DNA from: Akkermansiaceae bacterium
Lineage (GTDB): Bacteria > Verrucomicrobiota > Verrucomicrobiia > Verrucomicrobiales > Akkermansiaceae
DNA: 35,161 bases
Direction of reading: 5' to 3'
Assembly (NCBI GenBank): GCA_025457665.1
Contig: JALOTY010000037.1
Span: forward strand, 1 to 35,161
The translations under genes were made by a program, and so were the position numbers. The notes under the pieces were generated by a model, which worked only from the letters and a program-made list of their open reading frames with translations, was not told the DNA's origin and ran no database searches. Numbering within the stretch: position 1 is the first letter of the stretch; each line of letters opens with the position of its first letter. Shown piece after piece: positions 1-7,364 of this stretch.

Positions 1-627
1 CTCGATGGCATCGGCTCGCACCTGCCGAGTGCCGATGAAGATGAGGCCTTCACCCGCGGCCAGTGCCAGCGATTCGGGGAAATCGTCGAAAGCCTGGGCG
101 GCCGCGGGCGTTTTCGCTGGATTCACCTTTCCAACAGCGCGGGCCTGCTGGGCTATCCCACCGGGCCTTGCAACCTGGTTCGGCCCGGGCTCATGACCTA
201 TGGCATCTCTCCTCTGCCCGGCCATGCGGAGAGACTGCGCAATGTCATGACTCTGAAATCCCGCGTCACCCTCGTCCGCAGGTTGCCCGCCGGCCATGGG
301 GTTTCTTATGGCCGCACCTACATCACCACTCGACCCACAGACGTCGCCACCATCGGCATCGGCTACGGCGATGGTTTCCCCCGCTCGCTCTCGGGAAAAG
401 ACGCAGACGTCTTCATCGGCGGGCAGCGCTTTCCCATCATCGGTCGCGTGACCATGGACCAGATCATGGTCGATGTCACCGACTCTCCGGTCCGCACCGG
501 CGATGAGGTCGAACTCTTCGGGCCGAACATCCGGGTCGATGAAGTCGCCGCCAAAGCCGGGACCATCGCCTGGGAAATCCTCACCGGCATCACGCCGCGT
601 GTCACCCGCATCCATCATTCCTCATGA
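1..627 (+). CDS. alr: Alanine racemase, C-terminal part (5' end outside window)
   Basis: PLP-dependent racemase that interconverts L- and D-alanine in the cytoplasm and supplies D-Ala for peptidoglycan. The reading frame is open from base 1, so the start and the PLP-lysine region lie upstream; 208 residues are visible. Family signatures seen: HLPSADED near the start, HLSNSAG, RPGLMTYG, then VSYGRTY carrying the tyrosine that acts as second catalytic base in this family. These are followed by IGIGYGDGFPR, GRVTMDQIMVD and the C-terminal EILTGITPRVTR. The beta-barrel domain is therefore complete. The stop overlaps the start of the next gene (ATGA at 624-627), so the two are probably translationally coupled. 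No frameshift or missing motif was seen in the visible part. Confidence 0.95.
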   Translation, partial: LDGIGSHLPSADEDEAFTRGQCQRFGEIVESLGGRGRFRWIHLSNSAGLLGYPTGPCNLVRPGLMTYGISPLPGHAERLRNVMTLKSRVTLVRRLPAGHGVSYGRTYITTRPTDVATIGIGYGDGFPRSLSGKDADVFIGGQRFPIIGRVTMDQIMVDVTDSPVRTGDEVELFGPNIRVDEVAAKAGTIAWEILTGITPRVTRIHHSS

Positions 628-2696
628 CCCTTCCCCTGCTCGTGCTTGCCACCGCCATCAGCTACCCGCCGACCCGCACGGATGATGTGGTGGAAACCCT
701 CCATGGCCAGGAGGTCGCCGATCCCTATCGCTGGCTGGAGGACGATCAATCGGCCGAAACCAAGGCCTGGGTGCGCGCGCAGAATGAGGTGACCCAAAAG
801 TTCCTTTCCTCCCTTCCCTCGCGAAAGCCCATTCATGATCGGATCACGAAGCTCATCGATTTCGAACGCATCGGCGCGCCGCGCGAATTCGGGGGTCGAT
901 GGTTTTTCACCTACAACTCCGGCTTGCAAAACCAGAGCGTGTTGATGACCTCCGCCACCCTCGGCGGAGAACCGGCACTTCTGCTCGACCCTAACGGCTT
1001 GTCCGATGACGGCACGGTTTCGCTGGCCAACTGGTCGCCGAGCGAGGATGGGAAACTGTTGGCATGGTCAGTCTCGCGTGGTGGCAGCGATTGGAATGAA
1101 ATCTTCATTCGCGACGTCGCCACCGGCAAGGACCTCGACGACCACCTGCGCTGGGTGAAATTCAGCGGGATTTCCTGGCTGCCCGATGGCACGGGTTTTT
1201 TCTACAGCCGCTATGATGCCCCGGCCGATGGCGACAAGCTCACCGCCTCCAACCAGAACCACCAACTCTGGTTTCACAAGGTCGGCACGCCGCAAGCCGA
1301 GGACAAACTCATCTACCGCCGCAAGGACCAGCCCACCTGGAACTTCTTCGGTGGCGTGACCGAGGACGGCACTTATCTCATCATCCATGTCAGCGATGGG
1401 ACATCGACGAACAACCGCCTCTTCTATCAGAAGCTCGCTGAACCCGGGGAAACCATCGAACTCCTCGCCGCTGCGGATGCCTCCTATCGTTTCCTCGGCA
1501 ATGTCGGCAGCCGCTTCTATTTCCGCACCAATCTCGATGCGCCGAGATACCGCGTCGTCGCGATCGACATCGCGCGCCCCGAGCGTGAAAACTGGCAGGA
1601 AGTCCTGCCGCAGGCGGAGGAAAACCTCGATGACGTTTCCCTCGTCGGCCGCCACCTCATCGCCTCCTACCTCAAGGACGCCCGCAGTCTCGTTCGGGTT
1701 CATGATCTTGAAGGAAAAGCGCTCCGTGAAGTGACGCTCCCAGGGCTGGGCACGGCATCCGGCTTCGGCGGCAGGCTCGATGACAGCCATACCTTTTACA
1801 GCTTCAGCTCCTTCACCGATCCCGGGGCGATTCACCGCTATGAGATTGCCACGGGAGAAAGCGAGCTGTGGCGCAAGCCGGAGATCGATTTCGATGGTTC
1901 CGCCTATGAAACCCACCAGGTCTTCATCCCCTCGAAGGACGGCACGCCCGTGCCCGCCTTCATCGTTCATAAAAAGGGCATCAAGCTCGATGGCTCGCAC
2001 CGCACCCTGCTCTATGGATACGGCGGCTTCAACATCCCGCAGACTCCGGGATTCTCCCTTTCCCGTGCCGTCTGGCTCGAACGCGGCGGGATCTTCGTGC
2101 TCGCCTGCATCCGCGGCGGGGGCGAATACGGCAAGGAATGGCACGAGGCCGCCACAGGCCTGGGCAAACAGAAGAGTTACGATGATTTCATCGCGATCGC
2201 CGAATGGCTCATCGCCAAAAACTACACGTCTAGTAAAAAGCTCGCCATTCAGGGCGGCAGCAATGGCGGGCTGCTTGTGGGTGCCTGCATGACGCAGCGG
2301 CCGGAGCTGTTCGGTGCCTGTCTCCCTGCGGTGGGCGTGATGGATCTGCTGCGTTTCCACAAATTCACCATCGGCTGGGCATGGAAAAAGGACTACGGCG
2401 ATCCCGAGGATCCGGAGGAGTTCGCCAATCTGCTGAAAATCTCGCCTTACCATCAGCTCAAGCCGGGCGTCCGCTATCCGGCGACTTTGGTGACCACGGC
2501 GGATCATGATGACCGCGTCGTCCCTGCCCATTCCTTCAAATTCGCCGCCCGGCTCCAGGCCTGCCAGGCGGAGGGCGGACCGCCGGTGCTCATCCGCATC
2601 GATACCAGCGCCGGCCACGGCGCGGGCACGGCGCTTTCCAAGATGATCGACCTCCAGGCCGACCAGTGGGCCTTCCTCGAAGCCGTGATGCCCTGA
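624..2696 (+). CDS. Prolyl oligopeptidase family serine peptidase (S9A)
   Basis: A 690-residue member of peptidase family S9, close to the usual length of about 700 for prolyl oligopeptidases. The N-terminal PPTRTDDVVETLHG and DPYRWLED match the family N-terminus. A beta-propeller occupies roughly residues 75-410 and the alpha/beta-hydrolase domain follows. The catalytic serine is Ser546 in GGSNGG, the aspartate lies in DHDDR (627-631) and the histidine is His665 in AGHGAG. GYGGFNIP and RGGGEYG, conserved before the nucleophile, are present. Members cut short peptides after proline. The first 12 or so residues are hydrophobic and could be a short export signal, but a convincing cleavage site is not obvious, so location is open. 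The start overlaps the alr stop by 4 bases. The gene ends at a shared hairpin at 2719-2750. Confidence 0.93.
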   Translation: MTLPLLVLATAISYPPTRTDDVVETLHGQEVADPYRWLEDDQSAETKAWVRAQNEVTQKFLSSLPSRKPIHDRITKLIDFERIGAPREFGGRWFFTYNSGLQNQSVLMTSATLGGEPALLLDPNGLSDDGTVSLANWSPSEDGKLLAWSVSRGGSDWNEIFIRDVATGKDLDDHLRWVKFSGISWLPDGTGFFYSRYDAPADGDKLTASNQNHQLWFHKVGTPQAEDKLIYRRKDQPTWNFFGGVTEDGTYLIIHVSDGTSTNNRLFYQKLAEPGETIELLAAADASYRFLGNVGSRFYFRTNLDAPRYRVVAIDIARPERENWQEVLPQAEENLDDVSLVGRHLIASYLKDARSLVRVHDLEGKALREVTLPGLGTASGFGGRLDDSHTFYSFSSFTDPGAIHRYEIATGESELWRKPEIDFDGSAYETHQVFIPSKDGTPVPAFIVHKKGIKLDGSHRTLLYGYGGFNIPQTPGFSLSRAVWLERGGIFVLACIRGGGEYGKEWHEAATGLGKQKSYDDFIAIAEWLIAKNYTSSKKLAIQGGSNGGLLVGACMTQRPELFGACLPAVGVMDLLRFHKFTIGWAWKKDYGDPEDPEEFANLLKISPYHQLKPGVRYPATLVTTADHDDRVVPAHSFKFAARLQACQAEGGPPVLIRIDTSAGHGAGTALSKMIDLQADQWAFLEAVMP

Positions 2697-2718
2697 GTCG
2701 AAAAGCGGGGCACAAAAA

Positions 2719-2750
2719 AACCGCCCTCCGCATGGCAGCGGAGGACGGTT
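2719..2750. terminator. Probable bidirectional rho-independent terminator
   Basis: Inverted repeat with arms 2719-2731 and 2738-2750 (13 bases each, one mismatch) around a 6-base loop. It lies between the convergent S9 peptidase and thioredoxin genes. A run of seven A on the plus strand (2714-2720) becomes a U-tract for minus-strand transcripts, so it best terminates thioredoxin. A shorter TTTT follows on the plus side (2755-2758). Confidence 0.8.
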
Positions 2751-2772
2751 GAGAATTTTCCCGGGGCCGAAA

Positions 2773-3093
2773 TCAGGCGAGGGCCTGGAGTTTGGCCTTG
2801 AGCTGATCCTTGGTGACGTTGGCACCGACGATCTGATCCTTGACCTCGCCGCCCTTGAAGAAAAGCAGGAGGGGGATACTACGGACGCCGTACTTCACAG
2901 CGAGTTCGCGGGCTTCATCGACATTGACCTTTCCGACCTTGGCGGAACCGGCGACTTCGTTGGAAAGCTGGTCGATCACCGGGCCGATCATCTTGCAGGG
3001 ACCGCACCATTCGGCCCAGAAGTCCACCAGGACCGGGACGTCGGAATCGATCACCTCGCTTTGGAAATTGCTGTCGTTGAGTTGCAGAGCCAT
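2773..3093 (-). CDS. trxA: Thioredoxin
   Basis: Cytoplasmic disulfide reductase of 106 residues, standard thioredoxin length. The active site WCGPC is at 29-33 within FWAEWCGPC. Asp24 precedes it and the cis-proline is Pro74 in SIPLLLFF. The residue after the cis-proline is Leu rather than the more common Thr. KVNVDE and the C-terminal GG turn are also typical. It is a single gene with hairpins on both sides (2719-2750 downstream, 3148-3178 upstream), so it is probably transcribed alone. A TTGACA hexamer lies just upstream on the coding strand (3122-3127) but has no good -10 partner. No clear Shine-Dalgarno sequence precedes the ATG. Confidence 0.96.
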   Translation of the reverse strand: MALQLNDSNFQSEVIDSDVPVLVDFWAEWCGPCKMIGPVIDQLSNEVAGSAKVGKVNVDEARELAVKYGVRSIPLLLFFKGGEVKDQIVGANVTKDQLKAKLQALA

Positions 3094-3121
3094 GCGCGAA
3101 CCATGGCCGTGGTCGGCCGCT

Positions 3122-3127
3122 TGTCAA
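3122..3127 (-). promoter_or_regulatory. Possible -35 hexamer (TTGACA) for thioredoxin
   Basis: A perfect TTGACA on the minus strand lies about 30 bases upstream of the trxA ATG and after the upstream terminator hairpin. The hexamer expected 17 bases downstream does not match TATAAT, so this is only a candidate. Confidence 0.25.
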
Positions 3128-3147
3128 TGCGGCAGCCGTACAAGAAA

Positions 3148-3178
3148 AAACCGCCGCGGGATGGGCCGGCGGCGGTTT
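3148..3178 (-). terminator. Rho-independent terminator after the 50-residue membrane peptide gene
   Basis: A perfect 10-bp inverted repeat (3148-3157 and 3169-3178) with an 11-base loop. It is followed on the minus strand by a U-tract (plus-strand A run at 3145-3150). It lies 27 bases past the stop of the small gene at 3206 and separates that transcript from trxA. Confidence 0.8.
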
Positions 3179-3205
3179 CTGGAAAAATGCGGGGCCTCCG
3201 GGCTT

Positions 3206-3358
3206 TTACTCGGAGACTTCCACCTCGGGCTCATCGGCCGCTGGGGCCTTTTCCGCGGCGGCGGGAGCATCAGGCATTTGTTTGTCCACCTGGAAGGTGG
3301 AGAAAGCGAGGAAAGCCACGATGCCGGCAATGACGAAGGTAATGATGGGAGCAACCAT
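3206..3358 (-). CDS. Small single-pass membrane protein, 50 residues
   Basis: A 50-residue open frame from ATG at 3358 to TAA at 3206-3208. Residues 4-22 (APIITFVIAGIVAFLAF) form one clear membrane segment. The rest is an acidic, Ala/Pro-rich tail ending EVEVSE. It begins 12 bases after the stop of the Pro/Ala-rich membrane protein and is followed by a strong terminator, so the two probably share a transcript. I recognise no named family. Support comes from the codon pattern typical of this genome, the clean hydrophobic helix, the tight spacing and the terminator. It could be a small partner subunit of its upstream neighbour, which is also single-pass. Confidence 0.72.
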   Translation of the reverse strand: MVAPIITFVIAGIVAFLAFSTFQVDKQMPDAPAAAEKAPAADEPEVEVSE

Positions 3359-3370
3359 GATTTGAAGATG

Positions 3371-4033
3371 TTAGAAGAGTTTCGACCACTCGACCTCGGC
3401 AGGCTTTTTCGCATCCTTCTGGTCCGGGCTTTGCAGCCAGGTGGTGGAGGCGGTGGTGATTTGCAGGAAGAGAACGGCGGCAGCACCCAGGAAACCGAGG
3501 ATGGAAAGGATGCCAGCGACGCCCAAGGTGCTTTCCTCGGCTTCGTCTTCGCCCATGGAGACGGTGGCCATCTGGGTCATGGTCGGAGCAGCGGTGCCGA
3601 TCGGCTGGGTCGGCGGCGCGAGCTGCACGGTGGCCTTGGGCAGGGTGGGCGAAGCGCCAGCTGCGGCAGGAGCACCGGGAGTGGCCAGACGGATCGTGGG
3701 AGCGGGAGCACCCGGGCCCGGGGCACCGGCGGTCTTGAGCTGGATGGTGGGCGCGGGAGCCGGGGCACCCCCTGCGGTGCGCAGAGGAATGGTCGGCGCG
3801 GGAGCCGGAGGAGCGGCCGGGGCCGTGGGCGGAAGAGTGGCGGTCGGCGGCTTCGGCACGGAGGGAGCCGGTGGCGGAGCCATCGGCATCGTGGGCTTGG
3901 GAGCCGCGGGCGCGGGCGGCGCACCGGTCGGCGAAGCGGCGGGGGCATCGGCGGCCTTGAGAGTGACGCGGACGGTCTCTTTCTTCAGCGGCACGCTCGA
4001 GGTTTGTTTGGATGGCTGGTCTTGATCGCTCAT
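3371..4033 (-). CDS. Pro/Ala-rich protein with C-terminal membrane anchor
   Basis: 220 residues. The N-terminal part (1-30) holds a KKETVRVTL segment. A long, probably disordered Pro/Ala-rich stretch (30-150) follows, containing three spaced copies of a TI-x-L-x-T-x-G unit (81-88, 96-103, 113-120). An acidic patch GEDEAEES is at 161-168 and one membrane helix at about 171-192. The last 28 residues are polar. There is no signal peptide, so it is probably tail-anchored with the repeats in the cytoplasm. The start MSDQDQ was chosen over an upstream in-frame Met (4081) because the extension is untypical and overlaps the sequence just downstream of a TTGACA hexamer. I associate the KKETVR-type motif with Verrucomicrobia from memory; function unknown. 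The small membrane peptide gene follows after 12 bases. Confidence 0.8.
   Translation of the reverse strand: MSDQDQPSKQTSSVPLKKETVRVTLKAADAPAASPTGAPPAPAAPKPTMPMAPPPAPSVPKPPTATLPPTAPAAPPAPAPTIPLRTAGGAPAPAPTIQLKTAGAPGPGAPAPTIRLATPGAPAAAGASPTLPKATVQLAPPTQPIGTAAPTMTQMATVSMGEDEAEESTLGVAGILSILGFLGAAAVLFLQITTASTTWLQSPDQKDAKKPAEVEWSKLF
3674..3805 (-). repeat. Three-copy TI-x-L-x-T-x-G protein repeat in the Pro/Ala-rich protein
   Basis: Residues 77-120 of the protein hold three units reading APTIPLRTAG, APTIQLKTAG and APTIRLATPG, spaced 15 and 17 residues apart and separated by Ala/Pro/Gly linkers. The DNA copies are similar but not identical, which suggests an older internal duplication held by selection on the motif. 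Confidence 0.75.
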
Positions 4034-4095
4034 GCGGAAGGTTTTTTGGGGATCGGTTTTTGTGTGGGACAGAAAAAGCACGTCGGCGCGGGGGC

Positions 4096-4101
4096 TGTCA
4101 A
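4096..4101 (-). promoter_or_regulatory. Possible -35 hexamer (TTGACA) for the Pro/Ala-rich protein gene
   Basis: TTGACA on the minus strand 63-68 bases upstream of the chosen ATG at 4033. The position 17 bases downstream is T-rich (CTTTTT) but not a good -10. If it is a promoter, the shorter start at 4033 is right. Confidence 0.25.
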
Positions 4102-4162
4102 ACCTCCATCTCGCGGGGGCGCATTTCCGTGGGCCGGGTGGCCCGGGGAGGGTGGCCGGGAT

Positions 4163-4924
4163 TTACTGGAAAAGGCGGCCGGGGATGGGCGCGGCAAGGG
4201 TTTCCACGTGGCCGTCCAGGAAGATCACCCAGGCCTTGCGGTCTTCCATGTAGTAGATGTTGTTGCCGCCCGGAGCGGCCCCATTCGTCGGCATGGGGAC
4301 AAAGGTCCGCCCGTTGGCCTCGGTGAAAAACCCGAATCCGTAGGTGGCATGGATCACGCGGGCGGGGTCACCGAAGTTCGAGACGCGCTTGAAGGTGGCC
4401 CATTTGTGGAGGTTGGTGTTGAAACCCAGAGGCACGGGGAGCCCGGAGCCATCGTGGTAGATTTTCGCCCCTTCGACGGCGGTGCCGGTCATTTTCGAGG
4501 GATCCGAGGTATTGAAAATCTGGGCGATCCCCGAGCGGATGCGGGTGCCGAGCTGTTTCTGGTTTCGCGTGCTGATGTCGCTGAAAAGGTAGGGTTCGAG
4601 CCGCCCCCAGAAGGAATTGCTGACCCAGGCCCCCGGGCCACCCTCCTCGGGGTCGCCCACCCAGCGGAGGGTGTTGATGCTGCCATTGTTTTCCGCCGCG
4701 AAGCCGATGTTGCCCTGGGCAATCTGCCGCATCGCATTCATCGAGCTGGCCTGCTTCGCCTTTCCCCGGACCTTGCCGGAAATCATCACCACGAGCGTGG
4801 CCAGCACGGCGAGGATGACGATGGAGACGAGCAGCTCGACCAAAGTGAAGCCAGGACGGCGACGGCGGGAGGGAGGGATGGGTTTGAGGGAAATCTTCAT
4901 GGGCGGACGGATGGGTTTCACCAT
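4163..4924 (-). CDS. Prepilin-like protein (type II/IV N-methylation motif)
   Basis: 253 residues. A positively charged leader (SRRRRPG) precedes the type IV prepilin cleavage and N-methylation site G25|FTLVELL, with Glu30 as the +5 glutamate. A hydrophobic helix follows to about residue 50. The remainder is a globular pseudopilin head with a DGHVETL motif near the C-terminus, common in the large planctomycete and verrucomicrobial prepilin-like families. The start at 4924 is supported by a GGAGG (4933-4937) 8 bases upstream; an internal Met at 4900 has no such site. No secretion ATPase, platform protein or prepilin peptidase is in the window, so it is an orphan. It would be processed by a peptidase encoded elsewhere and sit in the inner membrane or periplasm. 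Substrate or role is unknown. Confidence 0.88.
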   Translation of the reverse strand: MVKPIRPPMKISLKPIPPSRRRRPGFTLVELLVSIVILAVLATLVVMISGKVRGKAKQASSMNAMRQIAQGNIGFAAENNGSINTLRWVGDPEEGGPGAWVSNSFWGRLEPYLFSDISTRNQKQLGTRIRSGIAQIFNTSDPSKMTGTAVEGAKIYHDGSGLPVPLGFNTNLHKWATFKRVSNFGDPARVIHATYGFGFFTEANGRTFVPMPTNGAAPGGNNIYYMEDRKAWVIFLDGHVETLAAPIPGRLFQ

Positions 4925-4932
4925 GGAAACAG

Positions 4933-4937
4933 CCTCC
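4933..4937 (-). promoter_or_regulatory. Shine-Dalgarno site (GGAGG) that decides the prepilin start
   Basis: GGAGG on the minus strand, 8 bases before the ATG at 4924. Most genes here lack a clear site, so this one is useful for choosing between two in-frame Met codons. Confidence 0.6.
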
Positions 4938-4959
4938 GCCGCCGGGAATGTTAACAGGG

Positions 4960-4981
4960 GGAATTCCGAACGGCGGAATCC
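4960..4981 (-). terminator. Possible hairpin terminator after the GH128-type gene
   Basis: Arms 4960-4968 and 4974-4981 (8 pairs with one bulged base, 5-base loop) begin 2 bases past the GH128 stop on the minus strand. There is no U-tract after it, so it may be a weak or rho-linked terminator or just an RNA end structure. Confidence 0.35.
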
Positions 4982-4983
4982 GA

Positions 4984-5808
4984 TCACGCGTCGCGGTAAC
5001 ATTCGCCCAGCCGGGTGAGCTTCCCTTCCCTATCAAAAAGCGCGCTGGTCCCCAGCGGGCCATGATCCGGGGCAGAGGGAAACCAGGCGTAACGTTCGAT
5101 GAAATCCATCCTGTCGAGCATGGGCAGCAGGGTCTCCATGTAACGCAGGACTTGATCGGGTCGATGGCGGTTCTGCTCCACGGATTTCGCATCCCAATCG
5201 CCCACGGCAAACTCGGTGATCCAGATGGGCCGACGGAACATGCGCTGCACTTCGCCGAGTCGTTTGATGAAGGCATCGACATCCGTGCCGCCGTAAGAAT
5301 GCACGCACACGAAATCGACCTTCAGCCCGCGTTTCTCGACGCCGGCCATGAACTGTTTCATCCAGTCGCCATCGGGGTGGACACAGCCCGGGCTGCCGAG
5401 CCTCATGCCGGTTTTTTCGAGCATCGGCCAGGCATCGAGCGCAGTGGCGACCTTCATGTCCGCCTGGCTGTCTTCATCGGGCTCATTGAAGCCCAGCAAT
5501 TCCTTCACGCCCTTGGCCCGGGCGTTCTTGGCCGCCACGATGAGGGGTTCCTGTTTCCAGGGTCGTTTCCAAACCATGGGCACATGGGGGACGGTCATCT
5601 TCTCGCCACCGGGATGTTTCAGGTTCCAGTTGTAGAACCACTTGCAGCGCAGGGCCAGCAGGGCGTCCTCCCAGCCATCCCGTTTTGCAGCGATGCCGAG
5701 GCCTTTTTTCGCTGACCCCGAGCGTGCCGAGTCGCGGCCTTGGAGGGTCGCGGTGGAGCCCAGTGCGGAGAGGGAAAGCGTGAGCCAATGGCGGCGATTG
5801 AGGATCAT
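4984..5808 (-). CDS. Secreted glycoside hydrolase, GH128 / Asl1-like catalytic domain
   Basis: 274 residues. It starts with a leader of Tat-like style (NRRHWLTLS...) ending near residue 24, so export is likely. The rest is a TIM-barrel of the GH128 / Asl1-like type: LLGFNEPDED holds the probable acid/base Glu109, VCVHSYGG is the middle strand and PIWITEFAVGD holds the probable nucleophile Glu199. Characterised GH128 enzymes cut beta-1,3-glucans. It overlaps the stop of the FecR-LamG gene by 4 bases (5805-5808), so it is the third gene of a coupled sigma factor / anti-sigma / hydrolase operon. That suggests the hydrolase is an output or signal generator of this sensor. It could instead act on a related plant or algal glucan; exact specificity cannot be read from the sequence. 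Confidence 0.85.
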   Translation of the reverse strand: MILNRRHWLTLSLSALGSTATLQGRDSARSGSAKKGLGIAAKRDGWEDALLALRCKWFYNWNLKHPGGEKMTVPHVPMVWKRPWKQEPLIVAAKNARAKGVKELLGFNEPDEDSQADMKVATALDAWPMLEKTGMRLGSPGCVHPDGDWMKQFMAGVEKRGLKVDFVCVHSYGGTDVDAFIKRLGEVQRMFRRPIWITEFAVGDWDAKSVEQNRHRPDQVLRYMETLLPMLDRMDFIERYAWFPSAPDHGPLGTSALFDREGKLTRLGECYRDA

Positions 5809-7364
5809 TTTGCGGGTGCTTTCGATTTTTTCCCCAGCGCCAGCCCGGATTCATCGATCCGACCCTGCCTGAGGGCCTCGATCTGTTGTGGCAGCAGGAT
5901 CCCGGCGGCGATGCAGACCTCGTCGATTTCCCACGCCTGGCTTTCGTAGTCCTGCCAGCGGGTGAAACGACCGAAAGTCAGCGGCACGGCGCGGGGATCA
6001 TTGACCACCGTGTAGAAGCTCTCCAGCGGGGCGGCGTTGAAATCCTCCGGCAGCATTTCCATCATCGACTCGCTCCGCCCATCGATGACCACCCGGATGA
6101 TCGGCCATTCCCCCGGTCGGTGCGCTTCGAGCACCACCACCAGATGATGCCACTTCCCATCATCCAGCACCGTGCCTCCCTGAAGCCAGCGCCGACCCGA
6201 AGTGATGCGCAGCCGCAGTTGGCCGGAAGCGCCCCCCAGCTCGATCCCATACGAACTCATCTGTTTCGGCCCCGAAGGCAAACCCCAGGCGACCAGCGGC
6301 ATGTAGATCCTCCGTGCCTCTTTCTCCGGCTCACTTCGGAACCATAGCGAAATGCTGCGCGCCATGGTGCCCTCGATCCCCGGCCAAGACGTCTGGATGC
6401 TATGCTCGTTTCCGGGGAAGCGCAGGGCTTTGCCAAAGCGGCCATCGATCAACTCCGGCGGCAGGAAATCGAGCGCCGGCGGCATCATTTTCACCCGCGC
6501 CGTCTCGGCCAGACTGCCCGCCACGGGGAGATTTTGCGGGTCCTCCCCATCGAAGCTGAACCACAGCGCCGGCAGGCCATCCGGCAGACGTGCCGGGAAA
6601 CGACCGACATTCGCGGCCATGGGACTCAGACCTTGGGCCGCCCGTCGCACGGCCTGGCCTTCGGTCAGCATCGAGGTTTCGCCCGACTCCCCCAAGGCTC
6701 GGACCTCAATGCGCCCGCGGACGACGTGCGCCTCGTTTCTGCCTTTTTCGGTGCTGTCGATCGTGAACTCCGTGCCATGGTCGATCACCTCGAAATCGGA
6801 AGTCCGCACGATGAATCCCTTGCCGGAATCCGGGACATCGAAATGGGCGAGACCGCCATCGATCTCGATCTCGTTCGGCCCCGTCAATGTGAGCTTCGTC
6901 GGCGCGCTGACGAGGCAGTTCACCCCGGTGGGCAAGGTCAGATCGACTGCCCCCTGGCTCAGGACGAGCTGCCCACCGACCCCGAGTTGGCCGCTTTCCG
7001 AGCCCGGGCCTTCGAGGGTGAAATTGGAAAACGGCGAGACCCGGAAGGCCGCAAACACCGGGGCCTCCGACGACTGGAAAAAGCCGGAAAAGGGAATCGC
7101 CCCGGCCGCCAGCACCGCTGCGGCGGCGGCGGCCAGCCATCGATTCCTCCGCCTTGGTGCCCCAAGCCCCACACTTTCCGCAGGCCGCGCATCGCGAAGC
7201 AGCTTGCGCAAACGGGCATCCATGAGTGCATGCTGGGCGAGCAGGTCCCGCGATTCAGGATCGTTTCTGAGCCGATGCAGCAGAGCCCCGCGCTGGGACT
7301 CCGGGAGCACTCCATCGAGGTAATCCCGGATCAACCGCTCCATTTCATCGTTCGTTTTGCTCAT
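5805..7364 (-). CDS. FecR-type anti-sigma-like membrane protein with C-terminal LamG domain
   Basis: 519 residues. The N-terminal cytoplasmic region (1-74) is helical and resembles anti-sigma N-termini (LIRDYLDGVLP, then DPESRDLL). A membrane helix at about 75-92 follows RRRNRW. The FecR-like domain occupies about 125-240 (LSQGAVDL, FIVRTSDFEVIDHGTEF, HVVRGRIEV, LTEGQAVR). A LamG / concanavalin-like domain fills about 260-505 (LWFSFDG at its start, WEIDEVCIAAG at its end). By analogy with FecR systems the periplasmic part senses and passes a signal through the membrane to the ECF sigma factor encoded just upstream. LamG domains often bind glycans, so a carbohydrate signal is plausible but inferred. 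It is coupled by 4-base overlaps to the sigma gene (7361-7364) and the hydrolase gene (5805-5808). Confidence 0.88.
   Translation of the reverse strand: MSKTNDEMERLIRDYLDGVLPESQRGALLHRLRNDPESRDLLAQHALMDARLRKLLRDARPAESVGLGAPRRRNRWLAAAAAAVLAAGAIPFSGFFQSSEAPVFAAFRVSPFSNFTLEGPGSESGQLGVGGQLVLSQGAVDLTLPTGVNCLVSAPTKLTLTGPNEIEIDGGLAHFDVPDSGKGFIVRTSDFEVIDHGTEFTIDSTEKGRNEAHVVRGRIEVRALGESGETSMLTEGQAVRRAAQGLSPMAANVGRFPARLPDGLPALWFSFDGEDPQNLPVAGSLAETARVKMMPPALDFLPPELIDGRFGKALRFPGNEHSIQTSWPGIEGTMARSISLWFRSEPEKEARRIYMPLVAWGLPSGPKQMSSYGIELGGASGQLRLRITSGRRWLQGGTVLDDGKWHHLVVVLEAHRPGEWPIIRVVIDGRSESMMEMLPEDFNAAPLESFYTVVNDPRAVPLTFGRFTRWQDYESQAWEIDEVCIAAGILLPQQIEALRQGRIDESGLALGKKSKAPAK

Noticed and set aside
1068..2825. 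A 585-codon open frame on the minus strand across the S9 peptidase gene
   Set aside because: It lies fully antisense to a clear peptidase with all catalytic motifs. Its translation has no recognisable domain and reflects the GC-rich codon pattern of the opposite strand.
4131..4144. GGGCC/GGCCC inverted repeat downstream of the prepilin-like gene
   Set aside because: Only five pairs and no U-tract. Such GC-only repeats are expected by chance in this composition.
2840..4954. A 704-codon open frame on the plus strand
   Set aside because: It runs antisense through thioredoxin, the Pro/Ala-rich protein and the prepilin-like gene. Its Gly/Arg-rich low-complexity product is the mirror of the Pro/Ala-rich coding sequence.
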